Source: CAYMKL01 sp964390805 (GTDB lineage Bacteria > Chloroflexota > Anaerolineae > VGOG01). From it: a DNA stretch of 64,000 bases. Below, piece by piece: positions 37,045-45,309 of the stretch. Position 1 is the stretch's first letter. Every line of letters begins with the position of its first letter. The position numbers and the translations under genes were made by a program. The stretch lies in assembly GCA_964390805.1 (NCBI GenBank), contig CAYMKL010000023.1:1-64000 (forward strand), given 5' to 3'. Under the pieces are notes generated by a model. That model was not told where the DNA came from. It ran no database searches and saw nothing but the letters and a program-made list of their open reading frames with translations.

Positions 37045-37167
37045 GGGGATTGTCAAATCCCCGCCTTTGGCATGGATCTGGCGATCCATGCCGAGCACAA
37101 TTGGGTCTGCTGAATCTGGAGGATTGATCGAATCCAAGATATTCTCGGTCACATTCGGTCAATCCTC
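37045..37167. other. Cluster of hairpins downstream of the NACHT gene
   Basis: Three inverted repeats lie within 125 bases past the NACHT stop: GGCATGGATC-TGGC-GATCCATGCC (37069-37092, perfect 10-bp stem), GGGGATT-GTCA-AATCCCC (37045-37062), and GAGGATTGATCGAA with TTCGGTCAATCCTC (37119-37167, one mismatch). None has a T-run. They could be mRNA-end signals or retroelement target hairpins. Confidence 0.5.
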
Positions 37168-37200
37168 TCAATTCGCCGTCATATCCCCAGACCCCCCGCT

Positions 37201-40200
37201 TCAGAAACCAGAACCGACGGGGGAGACTAACCGAAACCCTAAGCGGTAGATCCAACCGCGAGGGAAGCCCCCGTCGCGATCCCCGCAGTGAGCGGCGCCC
37301 CGAGATCTGAGCCGCGACCCGCCACACAACGCACGGCCACTACTGCCTCGGGCTGTTGCCGTCCACTCCCAACCGTTGCCCGCCAGGTCCATGAGGCCGA
37401 ATGGTTGGCTGCTCCCTAGCGGGTACATGGCGACTGGTGAGGTGGTGCGGATGCCGGATTCGCTGGTATTGGCCCTGGCAAGAATGGCCGCCTCATCCCG
37501 TGTCATTGGGCCGTGCGGCGAGTCCCAAGGATAGCGATCCTCTTTGGCCACTCCACCAGCTATCTGCTCCCATTCGCTTTCGGTGGGCAGTTGCACTTTG
37601 GAGACCCCGGCTTCGAGCAGATCAGCTACCAGTTCAATGTCCTCATCTGGCAAGTCGGGGGTGCCGGCCCGGACATGTCGGAGTAGTTCCGTCAGCCAGG
37701 CGGCGTAGGCAACAGCTTCGTACCAGGAAACCCCTACTACTGGGTAGCCGCGCCGCTCTTTGCCGAAGCGAGGGTCATGCCAATGTTTCGGCTCTGTTCT
37801 TGGGCTTTCTCCCCGGTAGCTTGGTGGCTTCTGCACCCATTGCCAACCCTCTCCGTCTTCGCAGCTCCAGTAGGTGGGGTTCTCGTAGCCGCCAGCCTGG
37901 ATGAAGCGTTCGAACTGGACGTTGGTAGCTGGGTATTTCATGGCCATCAGATTGGCGCCGTCTTCGGCGGTGCCGGGACAACGGATCCAGGCGTGCAGGT
38001 CGTCGGGCAACCAGCCCAGTTCGTCCAGGACTTCGCCGGCATCGTAGCGGTTGCGCACCGGAATTCGGGGCGGGTCGTTGGGACGCTTGGTCTCCGGGTC
38101 TAAGTCCTGCATCGTCTCGCACAGCGCATCCAGCACCCAGCGTCGGGTTCGGTTGGTCACGCTGCGCAGGCCGATGTCCGCCAGAGCGCGGCCAGCCAAC
38201 ACCACCTGCCGCCCGGCGCTGTCCTGGTCGTACGGCTCCATCTGCAGCAGGTCCTCGATGCAGTCACTCACGTCATCGCGGCGGGCCTCCACAATGCCCA
38301 ACTGCCCAGCCGCCAGCAGGATCACCTCTTGCCAGCGAGGGTCCTCCCAGTGCTTCCTGAGCATCTCGCGCCGCTCCTCGGCCCGCTGGCGCGCCATCTG
38401 TCGGGCGGCCAGGTACTCCTCGAAGGTCAGGTGGAAGAACCCAAACTGCCCCAGCCCCCGCTCCGCCAACAGCCCAGCCTGGTAGCGGGCGTGGTGCAGG
38501 AAGCGGTCGGCGATCTCCTTGGCCTCGTCCTCGTACCCCTCGTAGGCCAGGATGTCCAACAGCCGCTCGCGCCAGTCCTGGAACGAAGCAGTGCCGCCGG
38601 GTCGTTCGTCGTGCAGCCAGTAGGCCAGCGGTGCCATCACGCGGACGACGGTCTCCTCACCCAGCTCGGCCAGCAGTTCGCTGGGCAGGCCGGTCTGGGC
38701 CTGCCGCCAGGATTCGATCAACGTCTGGGCGCAGATCTCGTACAGTCGGATGCGGCGATTGGGGAGCTTGCCCACGTTCTCGTGGATGAGGGCCAGGATG
38801 GTGAGCAGCAGGGGGTTGGTGGCCAGGCGTCGCACGCTGGGCCACTCCAGCACGCGGGGCAGGAGTTGTCCCACTCGCTCCTCGGCACGCGCTTCGGCCA
38901 CCTCCAGGGGTAGCGTTTCGTCGTGCGCCTGCTCGTGGGCCGTGTACCAGCGCAGCAGGAACTCGCGTACCTCGTCGGGCGGGCGCAGGGGACTGAGTTG
39001 CACGTGATGGAAGCCACGCAGCGCCTCGTCCCAGTAGCCCTCGATGCGGCTGGTGACCACCAGGCGATTGGGTCGGCCATTCGCACACCAGCGGTCGGCG
39101 AACTGCTGAACTTTTCGCACCACCCTGGAGCGCAACGGCTGGCCGTGCACCGGATCGTCCCCCACCTCATCCAGTCCGTCCAGGAGCACCATGCAGGCCC
39201 CTTTGTCGAGGGCCAGGCGCAGGAAATCACTCAGACGGGGGTGGCTGGCGTAGGCCTGCCCAATGACCTGGAGCAGGAAGTTGTCCAACGACAGGGCTGG
39301 CGTCTGCTCCAGTTCTCGGGCGAAGTCCGCCAGGCGCACCATCAGGGGGATGTAGGGAGCCTCCAGGCCCAGGCGGACCGCGCCGTAGCCGTGGGCCAGC
39401 ATCAGGGAGATGAAGCGCAGGGAGATGGTCTTGCCTGCTCCTGGCTCGCCCAGGATGACCAGGCGTTGCGAGCGGGCCAGGGCGTCAGTGACTCGCTCTT
39501 GCAGGCGTCGTTCCTCCTCCGCCAGTCGCTCTTCCTCGCGCAGGGCCAACAGCCGTTCGTGGGCACGGCGACGTTCCTCTTCGCTGCCCAGGCTCAGCAG
39601 CGCCAGCTCCAGGTAGATGTCGGCCAGCGGCAGTCGGACGTCCCGCCGCATCTGGACGATGCCTCGGAAGTCGTGCATCCGCAGCTCGCGCACCAGGTCG
39701 GCCCGGTAGCGTGTCTCGATCTCGGTTGCCTGTTTTTCCGTCAGCCCCCGTTCAACCATGAAGACGCGCAAGGCTTGGCCTGCCTCGGTCTGCACGAAGA
39801 CATTGTCCAGCCGGGCCAGATGGGCTAGCATTTCGGCCAGCAGGCCCCGGCCGGCAGCATCGTTGGCGTACTCGATGGGCGCGCGCCAGTCTCCCAGGGT
39901 GAAGAATTGAGCGCGCAGGGCCGCCAGCAGAGTGGAAAGCTCCTGGCGGCGGCTGCGAGGCCAACCCAGGGCGACCATGAGATCCTGGGGAGGGTTGGCC
40001 TCAGAATCGGTGAAAGCCAACACCGCCCGGGCCACCTGGCGGCGCAGAGCATGGTTCTTCTTGGCCGTCAGCCGGTCCAGACTGACGTTCTTGAGCCAGC
40101 GACGGAGCTTGTCCTCATCCTCGACAGGGGCGCCGGCCTGGGCCAGGGCAGTCTGCACGGCCTTTCGCAGGTCTTGGTCCGCTCCGATCCTCTCGTGCCA

Positions 40201-40341
40201 CTGACGCGCCACGAAACGATCCAGTCCCTTCTTGGCTGGCTCCAGTGGCACGTCCAGTTTCCCCTTCTCCAGAAGTTGCTTCCCAACCTCAAATAGCCCT
40301 CGACATAGGGCTGCGGCAAAGGCTGCGATAATGGGATCCAT
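37201..40341 (-). CDS. NACHT-type STAND NTPase with C-terminal FGE-like variable domain
   Basis: 1046 residues. A helical N-terminal region (about 1-280) is followed by a NACHT module with Walker A GEPGAGKT near 297 and Walker B MVLLDGLDEVGDD near 383, then winged-helix/helical arms (FHLTFEEYLAARQMARQR near 640). From about 800 an FGE/SUMF1-type fold starts (ATNVQFERFIQAGGY) and contains GVSWYEAVAYAAW, LPTESEWEQIAGG, GNGWEWTA. In the last 45 residues, normally conserved positions are strikingly divergent (CGGSRLRSRGAAHCGDRDGG then FPRGWIYRLGFRLV). Such architecture is known in bacterial NLR-like conflict systems. No effector domain is obvious. Confidence 0.85.
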   Translation of the reverse strand: MDPIIAAFAAALCRGLFEVGKQLLEKGKLDVPLEPAKKGLDRFVARQWHERIGADQDLRKAVQTALAQAGAPVEDEDKLRRWLKNVSLDRLTAKKNHALRRQVARAVLAFTDSEANPPQDLMVALGWPRSRRQELSTLLAALRAQFFTLGDWRAPIEYANDAAGRGLLAEMLAHLARLDNVFVQTEAGQALRVFMVERGLTEKQATEIETRYRADLVRELRMHDFRGIVQMRRDVRLPLADIYLELALLSLGSEEERRRAHERLLALREEERLAEEERRLQERVTDALARSQRLVILGEPGAGKTISLRFISLMLAHGYGAVRLGLEAPYIPLMVRLADFARELEQTPALSLDNFLLQVIGQAYASHPRLSDFLRLALDKGACMVLLDGLDEVGDDPVHGQPLRSRVVRKVQQFADRWCANGRPNRLVVTSRIEGYWDEALRGFHHVQLSPLRPPDEVREFLLRWYTAHEQAHDETLPLEVAEARAEERVGQLLPRVLEWPSVRRLATNPLLLTILALIHENVGKLPNRRIRLYEICAQTLIESWRQAQTGLPSELLAELGEETVVRVMAPLAYWLHDERPGGTASFQDWRERLLDILAYEGYEDEAKEIADRFLHHARYQAGLLAERGLGQFGFFHLTFEEYLAARQMARQRAEERREMLRKHWEDPRWQEVILLAAGQLGIVEARRDDVSDCIEDLLQMEPYDQDSAGRQVVLAGRALADIGLRSVTNRTRRWVLDALCETMQDLDPETKRPNDPPRIPVRNRYDAGEVLDELGWLPDDLHAWIRCPGTAEDGANLMAMKYPATNVQFERFIQAGGYENPTYWSCEDGEGWQWVQKPPSYRGESPRTEPKHWHDPRFGKERRGYPVVGVSWYEAVAYAAWLTELLRHVRAGTPDLPDEDIELVADLLEAGVSKVQLPTESEWEQIAGGVAKEDRYPWDSPHGPMTRDEAAILARANTSESGIRTTSPVAMYPLGSSQPFGLMDLAGNGWEWTATARGSSGRALCGGSRLRSRGAAHCGDRDGGFPRGWIYRLGFRLVSPVGSGF

Positions 40342-40363
40342 GATTCACCTCCAGAAAGTCAAA

Positions 40364-40430
40364 GCTCGTTTGGGGTAGGATGACGTTGGGCTTGCAGAAA
40401 GCCCTCCTGATAAGTATACCCCAAACGAGC
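40364..40430 (-). promoter_or_regulatory. Promoter and inverted-repeat operator of the NACHT gene
   Basis: GCTCGTTTGGGGTA (40364-40377) is the exact inverse of 40417-40430. On the minus strand the upstream arm runs into TATACT (40418-40413), a likely -10 element, with TGGACA 17 nt upstream. The second arm lies in the leader. Binding or pairing across both arms could control expression. Confidence 0.5.
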
Positions 40431-40458
40431 CAAAGTGTCCAGATGTGTTCCTGCTCTC

Positions 40459-41229
40459 TCACCGCAGCGGACATTGCGGCGAGAGTTCTTCGACTAGCCT
40501 CACATCCTCAAGAAGCTGCTCGCGTGAGCTGATGCCGATGGTGATGGCATGGACGACGCTGAGTTGGAGGACGTACTCGATGGCGGTGCGGGCCTTCCCT
40601 GCGAGCCGTCCGCAGCCTATGACCTTCATGCCGTAGACCGCCTTTCCAGAGGAATACATCCTCTCGATAACGGGCACCATCTTGGAAGGAGGCGCATCCA
40701 TGTTCACGCCCGCCATGTTGATGCGCGCCAGCACGACCTCCGCCCAGGCTGTTTCCGCCGCCGCGCGCAATGCACCCAGGCCATGACAAGAAACGCCCAC
40801 CGCCCGCACCTTTCCCTGCTCCTTGGCTCGCGAGAGGGCTTCCATCGCGCCGGTGCAGCGCTGCGGCCAGTCGGGCTGCGTCACGAAGTGCAGCAGGACG
40901 ATATCGAGCACGTCAGTGCCCAACTCCCTGAGAAAGCGCTCAATGTCCCGCGTGGCCTGCTCGGCGCTCCGCGACGTGGTCTTGGTGGCGATTACCACTT
41001 CGTGGCGAGGGATTCCCTGCAACGCTCTCGCCACGTGGGGATGCGAGCCGTACTCGTCCGCGGCATCCCAAAAGTTGACGCCGTGGTCATACGCCAGCCG
41101 CAAAAGACTCGCCAGCCTATCCACCCCCAGATCCGTCTGTTCTGAGCGACCTGCCCAGCCGCGTGTGCCTGTGCCAAAGGCCAGGCGTGAAACTCTTAGA
41201 CCGGTTTTTCCAAAATCAACTTTCCTCAC
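40459..41229 (-). CDS. Aldo/keto reductase
   Basis: 256 residues from GTG 41229, which shares a base with the upstream flavodoxin stop (TAGTG). It opens RKVDFGKTGLRVSRLAFG, with Asp and Tyr in FWDAADEYGSH near residue 50, Lys in VIATKTTS and His in VLLHFVT. It lacks the [4Fe-4S] tail. The pairing flavodoxin-AKR is repeated, with a broken AKR, at 42690-43478. Confidence 0.82.
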   Translation of the reverse strand: MRKVDFGKTGLRVSRLAFGTGTRGWAGRSEQTDLGVDRLASLLRLAYDHGVNFWDAADEYGSHPHVARALQGIPRHEVVIATKTTSRSAEQATRDIERFLRELGTDVLDIVLLHFVTQPDWPQRCTGAMEALSRAKEQGKVRAVGVSCHGLGALRAAAETAWAEVVLARINMAGVNMDAPPSKMVPVIERMYSSGKAVYGMKVIGCGRLAGKARTAIEYVLQLSVVHAITIGISSREQLLEDVRLVEELSPQCPLR

Positions 41230-41783
41230 TACACTCCTTTCCCGATGGCTTTCTGTCCCGCGCGGCGGGCTGCGGCCAGCACGTCGGTGCGGCTCTTTAC
41301 CCCACCGGGAGCAAGCACCGTGGCCACGTGCTGCATGCCCAGGTACGGAATGATGTCGGTCAACATCCCTACCGTGTGGCGGGCGTACCACTCGCCCCCT
41401 CCCAGCGGTATGGCCAGAACCACGCGCCGACCGGCGAACAGCTCCCGCTGCACGCCATACCACCGATCCAGAAACGCCTTGAACTGGGCGGTCGGGCCCC
41501 ACCAGTAAATCGGCGTGCCCAGCACCCACACCTGGCTGCGCGCCATCTGCTCCAGCAATGCCAGCATATCATCCCGTTGCACACACGCGCCAGTCTTGCG
41601 GCAGGCATTGCACGCCTGGCAGGGTGAGATAGCCAGCTCGTTCAGGATGAACTTGTCGGTCAGGGCACCGGCGGCTTGCGCGCCGGCCAGCACCTCATCC
41701 ACCAGAATCTCGGTGTTGCCACCGCGGCGTGGGCTGCCGACGATGCCCAAGGCTCGCGCACGGATGGGTACTTTCTCAAGCAC
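41229..41783 (-). CDS. Flavodoxin-fold NAD(P)H-dependent FMN reductase-like protein
   Basis: 184 residues of the FMN_red/flavodoxin-like fold. The FMN phosphate loop is GSPRRGGNTEILVD, the next FMN loop is TPIYWWGPTAQFK near residue 95. CQACNACRKTGAC gives four Cys close together, as in Isf-type proteins that hold an Fe-S cluster. It is closely similar to the protein at 42918-43478. Likely an electron-transfer partner for the adjacent AKR-type or another redox protein. Confidence 0.82.
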   Translation of the reverse strand: MLEKVPIRARALGIVGSPRRGGNTEILVDEVLAGAQAAGALTDKFILNELAISPCQACNACRKTGACVQRDDMLALLEQMARSQVWVLGTPIYWWGPTAQFKAFLDRWYGVQRELFAGRRVVLAIPLGGGEWYARHTVGMLTDIIPYLGMQHVATVLAPGGVKSRTDVLAAARRAGQKAIGKGV

Positions 41784-41810
41784 TGTCCATCACTCCTTCC
41801 GGGTTGAGTT

Positions 41811-42659
41811 TCACGACAGGGCCTGCTCAAGTGTGGAAAAGTTCACCCGTGAGGTAAGGTCCAGCGAGAGCGGTGTGACCGCGATGATGCGGTCCATCCT
41901 CAGCGCCCAGACGTCGGAGTCCGGTTCAATCTGACTCGGATCCTCGATCGGTCCGAAGCCGGGCCGACCTTGGCCTTTGGCGCGGTCGGGTGGTCTCCAC
42001 AACCGCGAGCAGCAGCAGAGTCGTGTGAGCCGCCAGGGGGTGGACGGCGTCGCGTCGGCCGGTATGCTGATCTTGAGTGCGTCCACGCCACGGGGAAGCG
42101 CGTCCACGAGCAATCGCCTGGCGAACCGCTGCGTGACGGCCATCGCGGCAGTGTAGTCCGCCGTTTCGTCGCCTCGGTAGTCTCCCATTCCCAGTGACAC
42201 CGCCATCGCCGGGATGTCGAAAGCGCCTCCCTCCAGTGCAGCGCCAATGGTGCCAGACCACGTTGCGACGTCTCTGCCGGTGTTGGACCCGAAGTTGATG
42301 CCGGAGATCACCAGTGACGGACGGCGCGATGCCAACTCGATCACGCCGTGCACCACCGCCAGTGCCGGGCTGGCGTCCACGGCGTAGGCGGTCACCTGCT
42401 CGCCAGCAATCTCGCGCGTGGCGGGGAGCAGACGCCCTGAGACATCGTAGGGCACGGATCGCCCCGCGCCGGACCATTGCCGGTCCGGGGCGACTACCAA
42501 CACTTCCCCCAGGGGCAGCGCCGCCTCCACAGCGGCCCATAGTCCCTTGGAATCAATGCCATCATCGTTTGTGACCAGGATCAGCGGACGTTCTTTTTTC
42601 ACCTTGCTTGATTCCCTTGAGCTTGAGTTCGATGAATTGTAGCGAGCCGGTTCTTTCAC
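41811..42659 (-). CDS. surE: 5'/3'-nucleotidase SurE
   Basis: 282 residues from GTG 42659, with AGGAGG 11 nt upstream; GTG 42602 is the alternative. The SurE metal signature LILVTNDDGIDS opens the domain, with SGAGRSVPY and VISGINFGSNTGRD following. The first 20 residues are a Ser/Arg-rich extension not typical of the family. Hydrolyses nucleoside monophosphates. It sits between the two flavodoxin-AKR pairs. Confidence 0.88.
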   Translation of the reverse strand: MKEPARYNSSNSSSRESSKVKKERPLILVTNDDGIDSKGLWAAVEAALPLGEVLVVAPDRQWSGAGRSVPYDVSGRLLPATREIAGEQVTAYAVDASPALAVVHGVIELASRRPSLVISGINFGSNTGRDVATWSGTIGAALEGGAFDIPAMAVSLGMGDYRGDETADYTAAMAVTQRFARRLLVDALPRGVDALKISIPADATPSTPWRLTRLCCCSRLWRPPDRAKGQGRPGFGPIEDPSQIEPDSDVWALRMDRIIAVTPLSLDLTSRVNFSTLEQALS

Positions 42660-42689
42660 AGACGTGACTACCTCCTCATGGACGCGCTT

Positions 42690-42908
42690 CTATGGTCGCG
42701 GGCAGTCGTCGTACGACCTGCCCTCGCCCAGCACCTGGTGCACGATAGGCATCCACTCGCTGATGGGAATGTTCTGCGGGCACTTGTCCTCGCACTCCCG
42801 ACATTGGATACACGCGGCGGCCTGCCCCCTTTGATGATAGTCGTCCTTGTAGCCTTCCGCCATGAACCGGTACCACCCACGGGCGCGCCTGGGGTTTTCC
42901 CTCTGCAA
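42690..42908 (-). pseudogene. C-terminal [4Fe-4S] fragment of an aldo/keto reductase
   Basis: 72 codons reading CIQCRECEDKCPQNIPISEW near residue 32 and WMPIVHQVLGEG after it, the typical ferredoxin-like tail of iron-sulfur AKRs. The whole barrel is missing. It lies 9 bases after the flavodoxin stop, where an intact AKR is found in the neighbouring pair, so it is probably a deletion remnant. It could still be translated. Confidence 0.7.
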
Positions 42909-42917
42909 TACTCCTTG

Positions 42918-43478
42918 TCACTGGTTTGGCATCTCAATTGCTTTCCGCCCCGCACGACGAGCTGCTGCCAGTACGTCGGGGTGTTGGCGCACCTCGCCTG
43001 GATCAGTCACACCAGGGGCCAGCACGGTGGCGAATAGCTCCGCCTTCTTCCAGGCCAGGCTGTCTTCGAGTATCCCCACAGTGTGGCGTGCAGTGCTTAC
43101 GTCCAGTTCCTCGAAAGGTATGGTGAGGATGACGCGTCGTCCTTTGAACGTCTCAGGTCGCCCGATGTGCCAGCGGTCGAGGAACGCCTTGAACTGTGCG
43201 GTCGGTCCATAATAATAGACTGGCGTGCCCAGCACCCACGCCTGACTGTGGTACATCTTTTCCAGCAGAGCTGACATGTCATCCTGTTGCATACACTCAT
43301 CGGTGTCCCGGCAGGCATCGCAGGCCTGGCAGGGTACGATGTCCAGTCTGGTCAGGATGACCTTCTCGGCCATGGCGCCGGCCTCCTCTGCGCCGGCCAG
43401 CACCTCGTCCACCAGAATCTCGGTGTTCCCACCACGGCGCGGGCTGCCGACGATCCCCAATACTCGCTTGGTTGACAT
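42918..43478 (-). CDS. Flavodoxin-fold FMN reductase-like protein, paralogue
   Basis: 186 residues, sharing most of GIVGSPRRGGNTEILVDEVL and GPTAQFKAFLDRWH with the protein at 41229. The Cys cluster reads CQACDACRDTDEC. Both probably arose by duplication of a flavodoxin-AKR pair. The paralogues differ mainly in the C-terminal third (VLAPGVTDPGEVRQHPD here), which may set partner choice. Confidence 0.82.
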   Translation of the reverse strand: MSTKRVLGIVGSPRRGGNTEILVDEVLAGAEEAGAMAEKVILTRLDIVPCQACDACRDTDECMQQDDMSALLEKMYHSQAWVLGTPVYYYGPTAQFKAFLDRWHIGRPETFKGRRVILTIPFEELDVSTARHTVGILEDSLAWKKAELFATVLAPGVTDPGEVRQHPDVLAAARRAGRKAIEMPNQ

Positions 43479-43527
43479 TGCTTTCTTCCCTCCTAACTAC
43501 CCACTTCACGAGGCCATCATACAACTA

Positions 43528-43782
43528 TTACCGTACTTCCGAGTAATACCCGATCTTGTGTTCAATCACAGCCAGATTGCGTTCAAGCTCCTGAATTCGC
43601 TTCTTCACCTCACGCCGATGCTCCTCGAGCAGCGCCAGTCGCTCAGCAAGGGTGTCATCGCCTTGTCGCTGCAGATCCGCATACTGCTTCATCTTGGCAA
43701 TCGGCATGCCGGTGGCCCGCAGCTTATTCAGGAAGCCGATCCAACCGACGTCATATTCCGTAGGCAACTGCGAATTGCTCAT
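43528..43782 (-). CDS. MerR-like protein lacking its DNA-binding half
   Basis: 84 residues from ATG 43782, which overlaps the radical SAM stop (ATGA). The sequence DVGWIGFLNKLRATGMPIAK then YADLQRQGDDTLAERLALLE and a long coiled-coil helix match the MerR effector/dimerisation half. The N-terminal winged helix (about 45 residues) is absent. It may be a broken regulator kept by chance or a dimerisation-only modulator. Confidence 0.65.
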   Translation of the reverse strand: MSNSQLPTEYDVGWIGFLNKLRATGMPIAKMKQYADLQRQGDDTLAERLALLEEHRREVKKRIQELERNLAVIEHKIGYYSEVR

Positions 43783-44600
43783 CCTCCCCAGGCCAGGCCG
43801 TGCTTCTCGGCCAGTATCCGCGCCCTGGCCATCAACGCCCCGTGATAGGGCACGCGATTGGCGGCGATGTGGCGGTATCCCTCCACCAGGTCGGGGTAAT
43901 GTCTCTCCAGTACCTTTCTGACCCTTCCGCCGATGGCACCACTCAGCTTCATGCTGTCCACGATTATGTGGGATACGCCGGCCTGCGCCAGTTCCCTGAA
44001 CAGGGCGTCCATTTGCTCTTCGCTGTCGGAGAGAAGAGGCAAAAGAGGCCCGCAGAAGCCCCAGGTCTTGATCCCTGCCTGCGACAACTCGGCCAGAGCC
44101 GCCAGTCGAGCCGGAATGGGTGAGGCGCGGGGCTCGAGAACCTGCCGCGCGTCCTCGTTCAGAGTGGCGATGGTGAAGCCCACCTCTACGTCTCTGATGC
44201 GACAGAGGATGTCGAGGTCGCGGAGCACCAGGTTGGATTTGGTGAGGATGGAGACAGGGAAGCTGTGGGCTGTGAGCACGTCCAGACAGGCGCGCGTGAT
44301 TTGGTATTCCCTCTCCAGAGGCTGGTAGGCATCGGTCACCGTGCCGAGGACGATGTTGCCCCCCTTCGCCCGCCGCATCTGCCGGGATAGCACCTCCGCC
44401 GCGTTGACCTTGACATCCACAAAGGTGCCCCATTCCTCTTTGTGGCCGGTGAATCGCTTCATGAAGATGGCGTAGCAGTAGACGCAGCCGTGGCTACAAC
44501 CGACGTAGGGGTTGATGGCGTAATCAACCCCCTCAATACCCGATTTGGTGAGGATGGATTTGCACTCGATTTCTCTGATGATCACGCCTGTGTCTCTCAA
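43779..44600 (-). CDS. Radical SAM protein, spore-photoproduct-lyase-like (SPL type), 1
   Basis: 273 residues. The cluster motif is CSHGCVYC (Cys-x3-Cys-x2-Cys) near 35-42 after INPYVG. IECKSILTKSG before it and LGTVTDAYQPLE after it match the SPL-related radical SAM family. Start ATG 44600 lies 68 bases inside the upstream hydrolase gene; the conserved IECK segment begins within the first 15 residues, so the overlap appears real. Substrate unknown. Paralogue at 47689. Confidence 0.82.
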   Translation of the reverse strand: MRDTGVIIREIECKSILTKSGIEGVDYAINPYVGCSHGCVYCYAIFMKRFTGHKEEWGTFVDVKVNAAEVLSRQMRRAKGGNIVLGTVTDAYQPLEREYQITRACLDVLTAHSFPVSILTKSNLVLRDLDILCRIRDVEVGFTIATLNEDARQVLEPRASPIPARLAALAELSQAGIKTWGFCGPLLPLLSDSEEQMDALFRELAQAGVSHIIVDSMKLSGAIGGRVRKVLERHYPDLVEGYRHIAANRVPYHGALMARARILAEKHGLAWGG

Positions 44601-45231
44601 TGAAATCAGCCACCGCTTCAGCCACTTCTCTCTCCCGCCCTATGAGAAAGTGGTCGGTTCCCCTCAGGATGCGTAGTTCCTTTGGCGGAGGCAGGCCCTC
44701 CACGAAGCGGCGTAGTATATCGGGTGGGCATACGGAGTCGTTCTCGCCGACGATGAAGAGCTTGGGCCTGGTGTAGCTGCTGAGGAAGCCCTCTTCCACC
44801 TGCCCCACAGGAAGCCCGATGGCGGCCACAGCGCAAATGCGCGGATCATGTTCGGCATGGTGTAGCCCTACCCAGGCTCCGAAAGAGTAGCCGACCAGGT
44901 AGAGCCTCTCTGCATCCACGCCCTCTTCCCGGAGGAGGAAATCCACTGCCCCGGCCACGTCGCTCTGTTCCCCCACTCCCTCGTCGTATCTCCCTTCGCT
45001 TCGCCCGACGCCGCGAAAGCTGAAGCGCAAGGCCATGATGCCACGCTCTGCTAAGGTTCGAGCGATGCTCACCACCAGGGAGACGTCCATACTGCCGCCG
45101 TAAAGCGAGTGAGGATGGCAGATCACTGCTGCTGGGAGATTATCTCCGCCAGGATGGTGAAGCACGCCCTCCAATCGGATGGCCTCTTCACCTCTACTGG
45201 CAAAGAAAAGCCCGGTTTCCTTGCTGGTCAT
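44533..45231 (-). CDS. Alpha/beta hydrolase
   Basis: 232 residues. AAVICHPHSLYGGSMD is the oxyanion region, GYSFGAWVG is the nucleophile elbow, the Asp is in VGENDSVCPP and the His in RGTDHFLIG. It resembles the family of CocE/peptidase-like or lipid esterase hydrolases of about 220 residues. Its C-terminal 22 codons overlap the start of the SPL-type gene in another frame. Likely co-transcribed. Confidence 0.82.
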   Translation of the reverse strand: MTSKETGLFFASRGEEAIRLEGVLHHPGGDNLPAAVICHPHSLYGGSMDVSLVVSIARTLAERGIMALRFSFRGVGRSEGRYDEGVGEQSDVAGAVDFLLREEGVDAERLYLVGYSFGAWVGLHHAEHDPRICAVAAIGLPVGQVEEGFLSSYTRPKLFIVGENDSVCPPDILRRFVEGLPPPKELRILRGTDHFLIGREREVAEAVADFIERHRRDHQRNRVQIHPHQIGY

Positions 45232-45309
45232 GGCCTGATCTCCGTTGGGTACAGAGAAAGCCTCCCGCTGGCTGCAAGACCTGCCAGCCTGTGCAGTTGG
45301 CCCCAGGCT

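Noticed and set aside
36968..37327. Open frame continuing from the DUF3795 gene toward the NACHT end
   Set aside because: It reads the complement of hairpins and the NACHT tail and lacks a ribosome site; the DUF3795 start at 36967 has one.
37201..40341. A local DGR reverse transcriptase or template
   Set aside because: No gene with a reverse-transcriptase motif and no Asn-codon-rich copy of the NACHT end was seen anywhere in the window.
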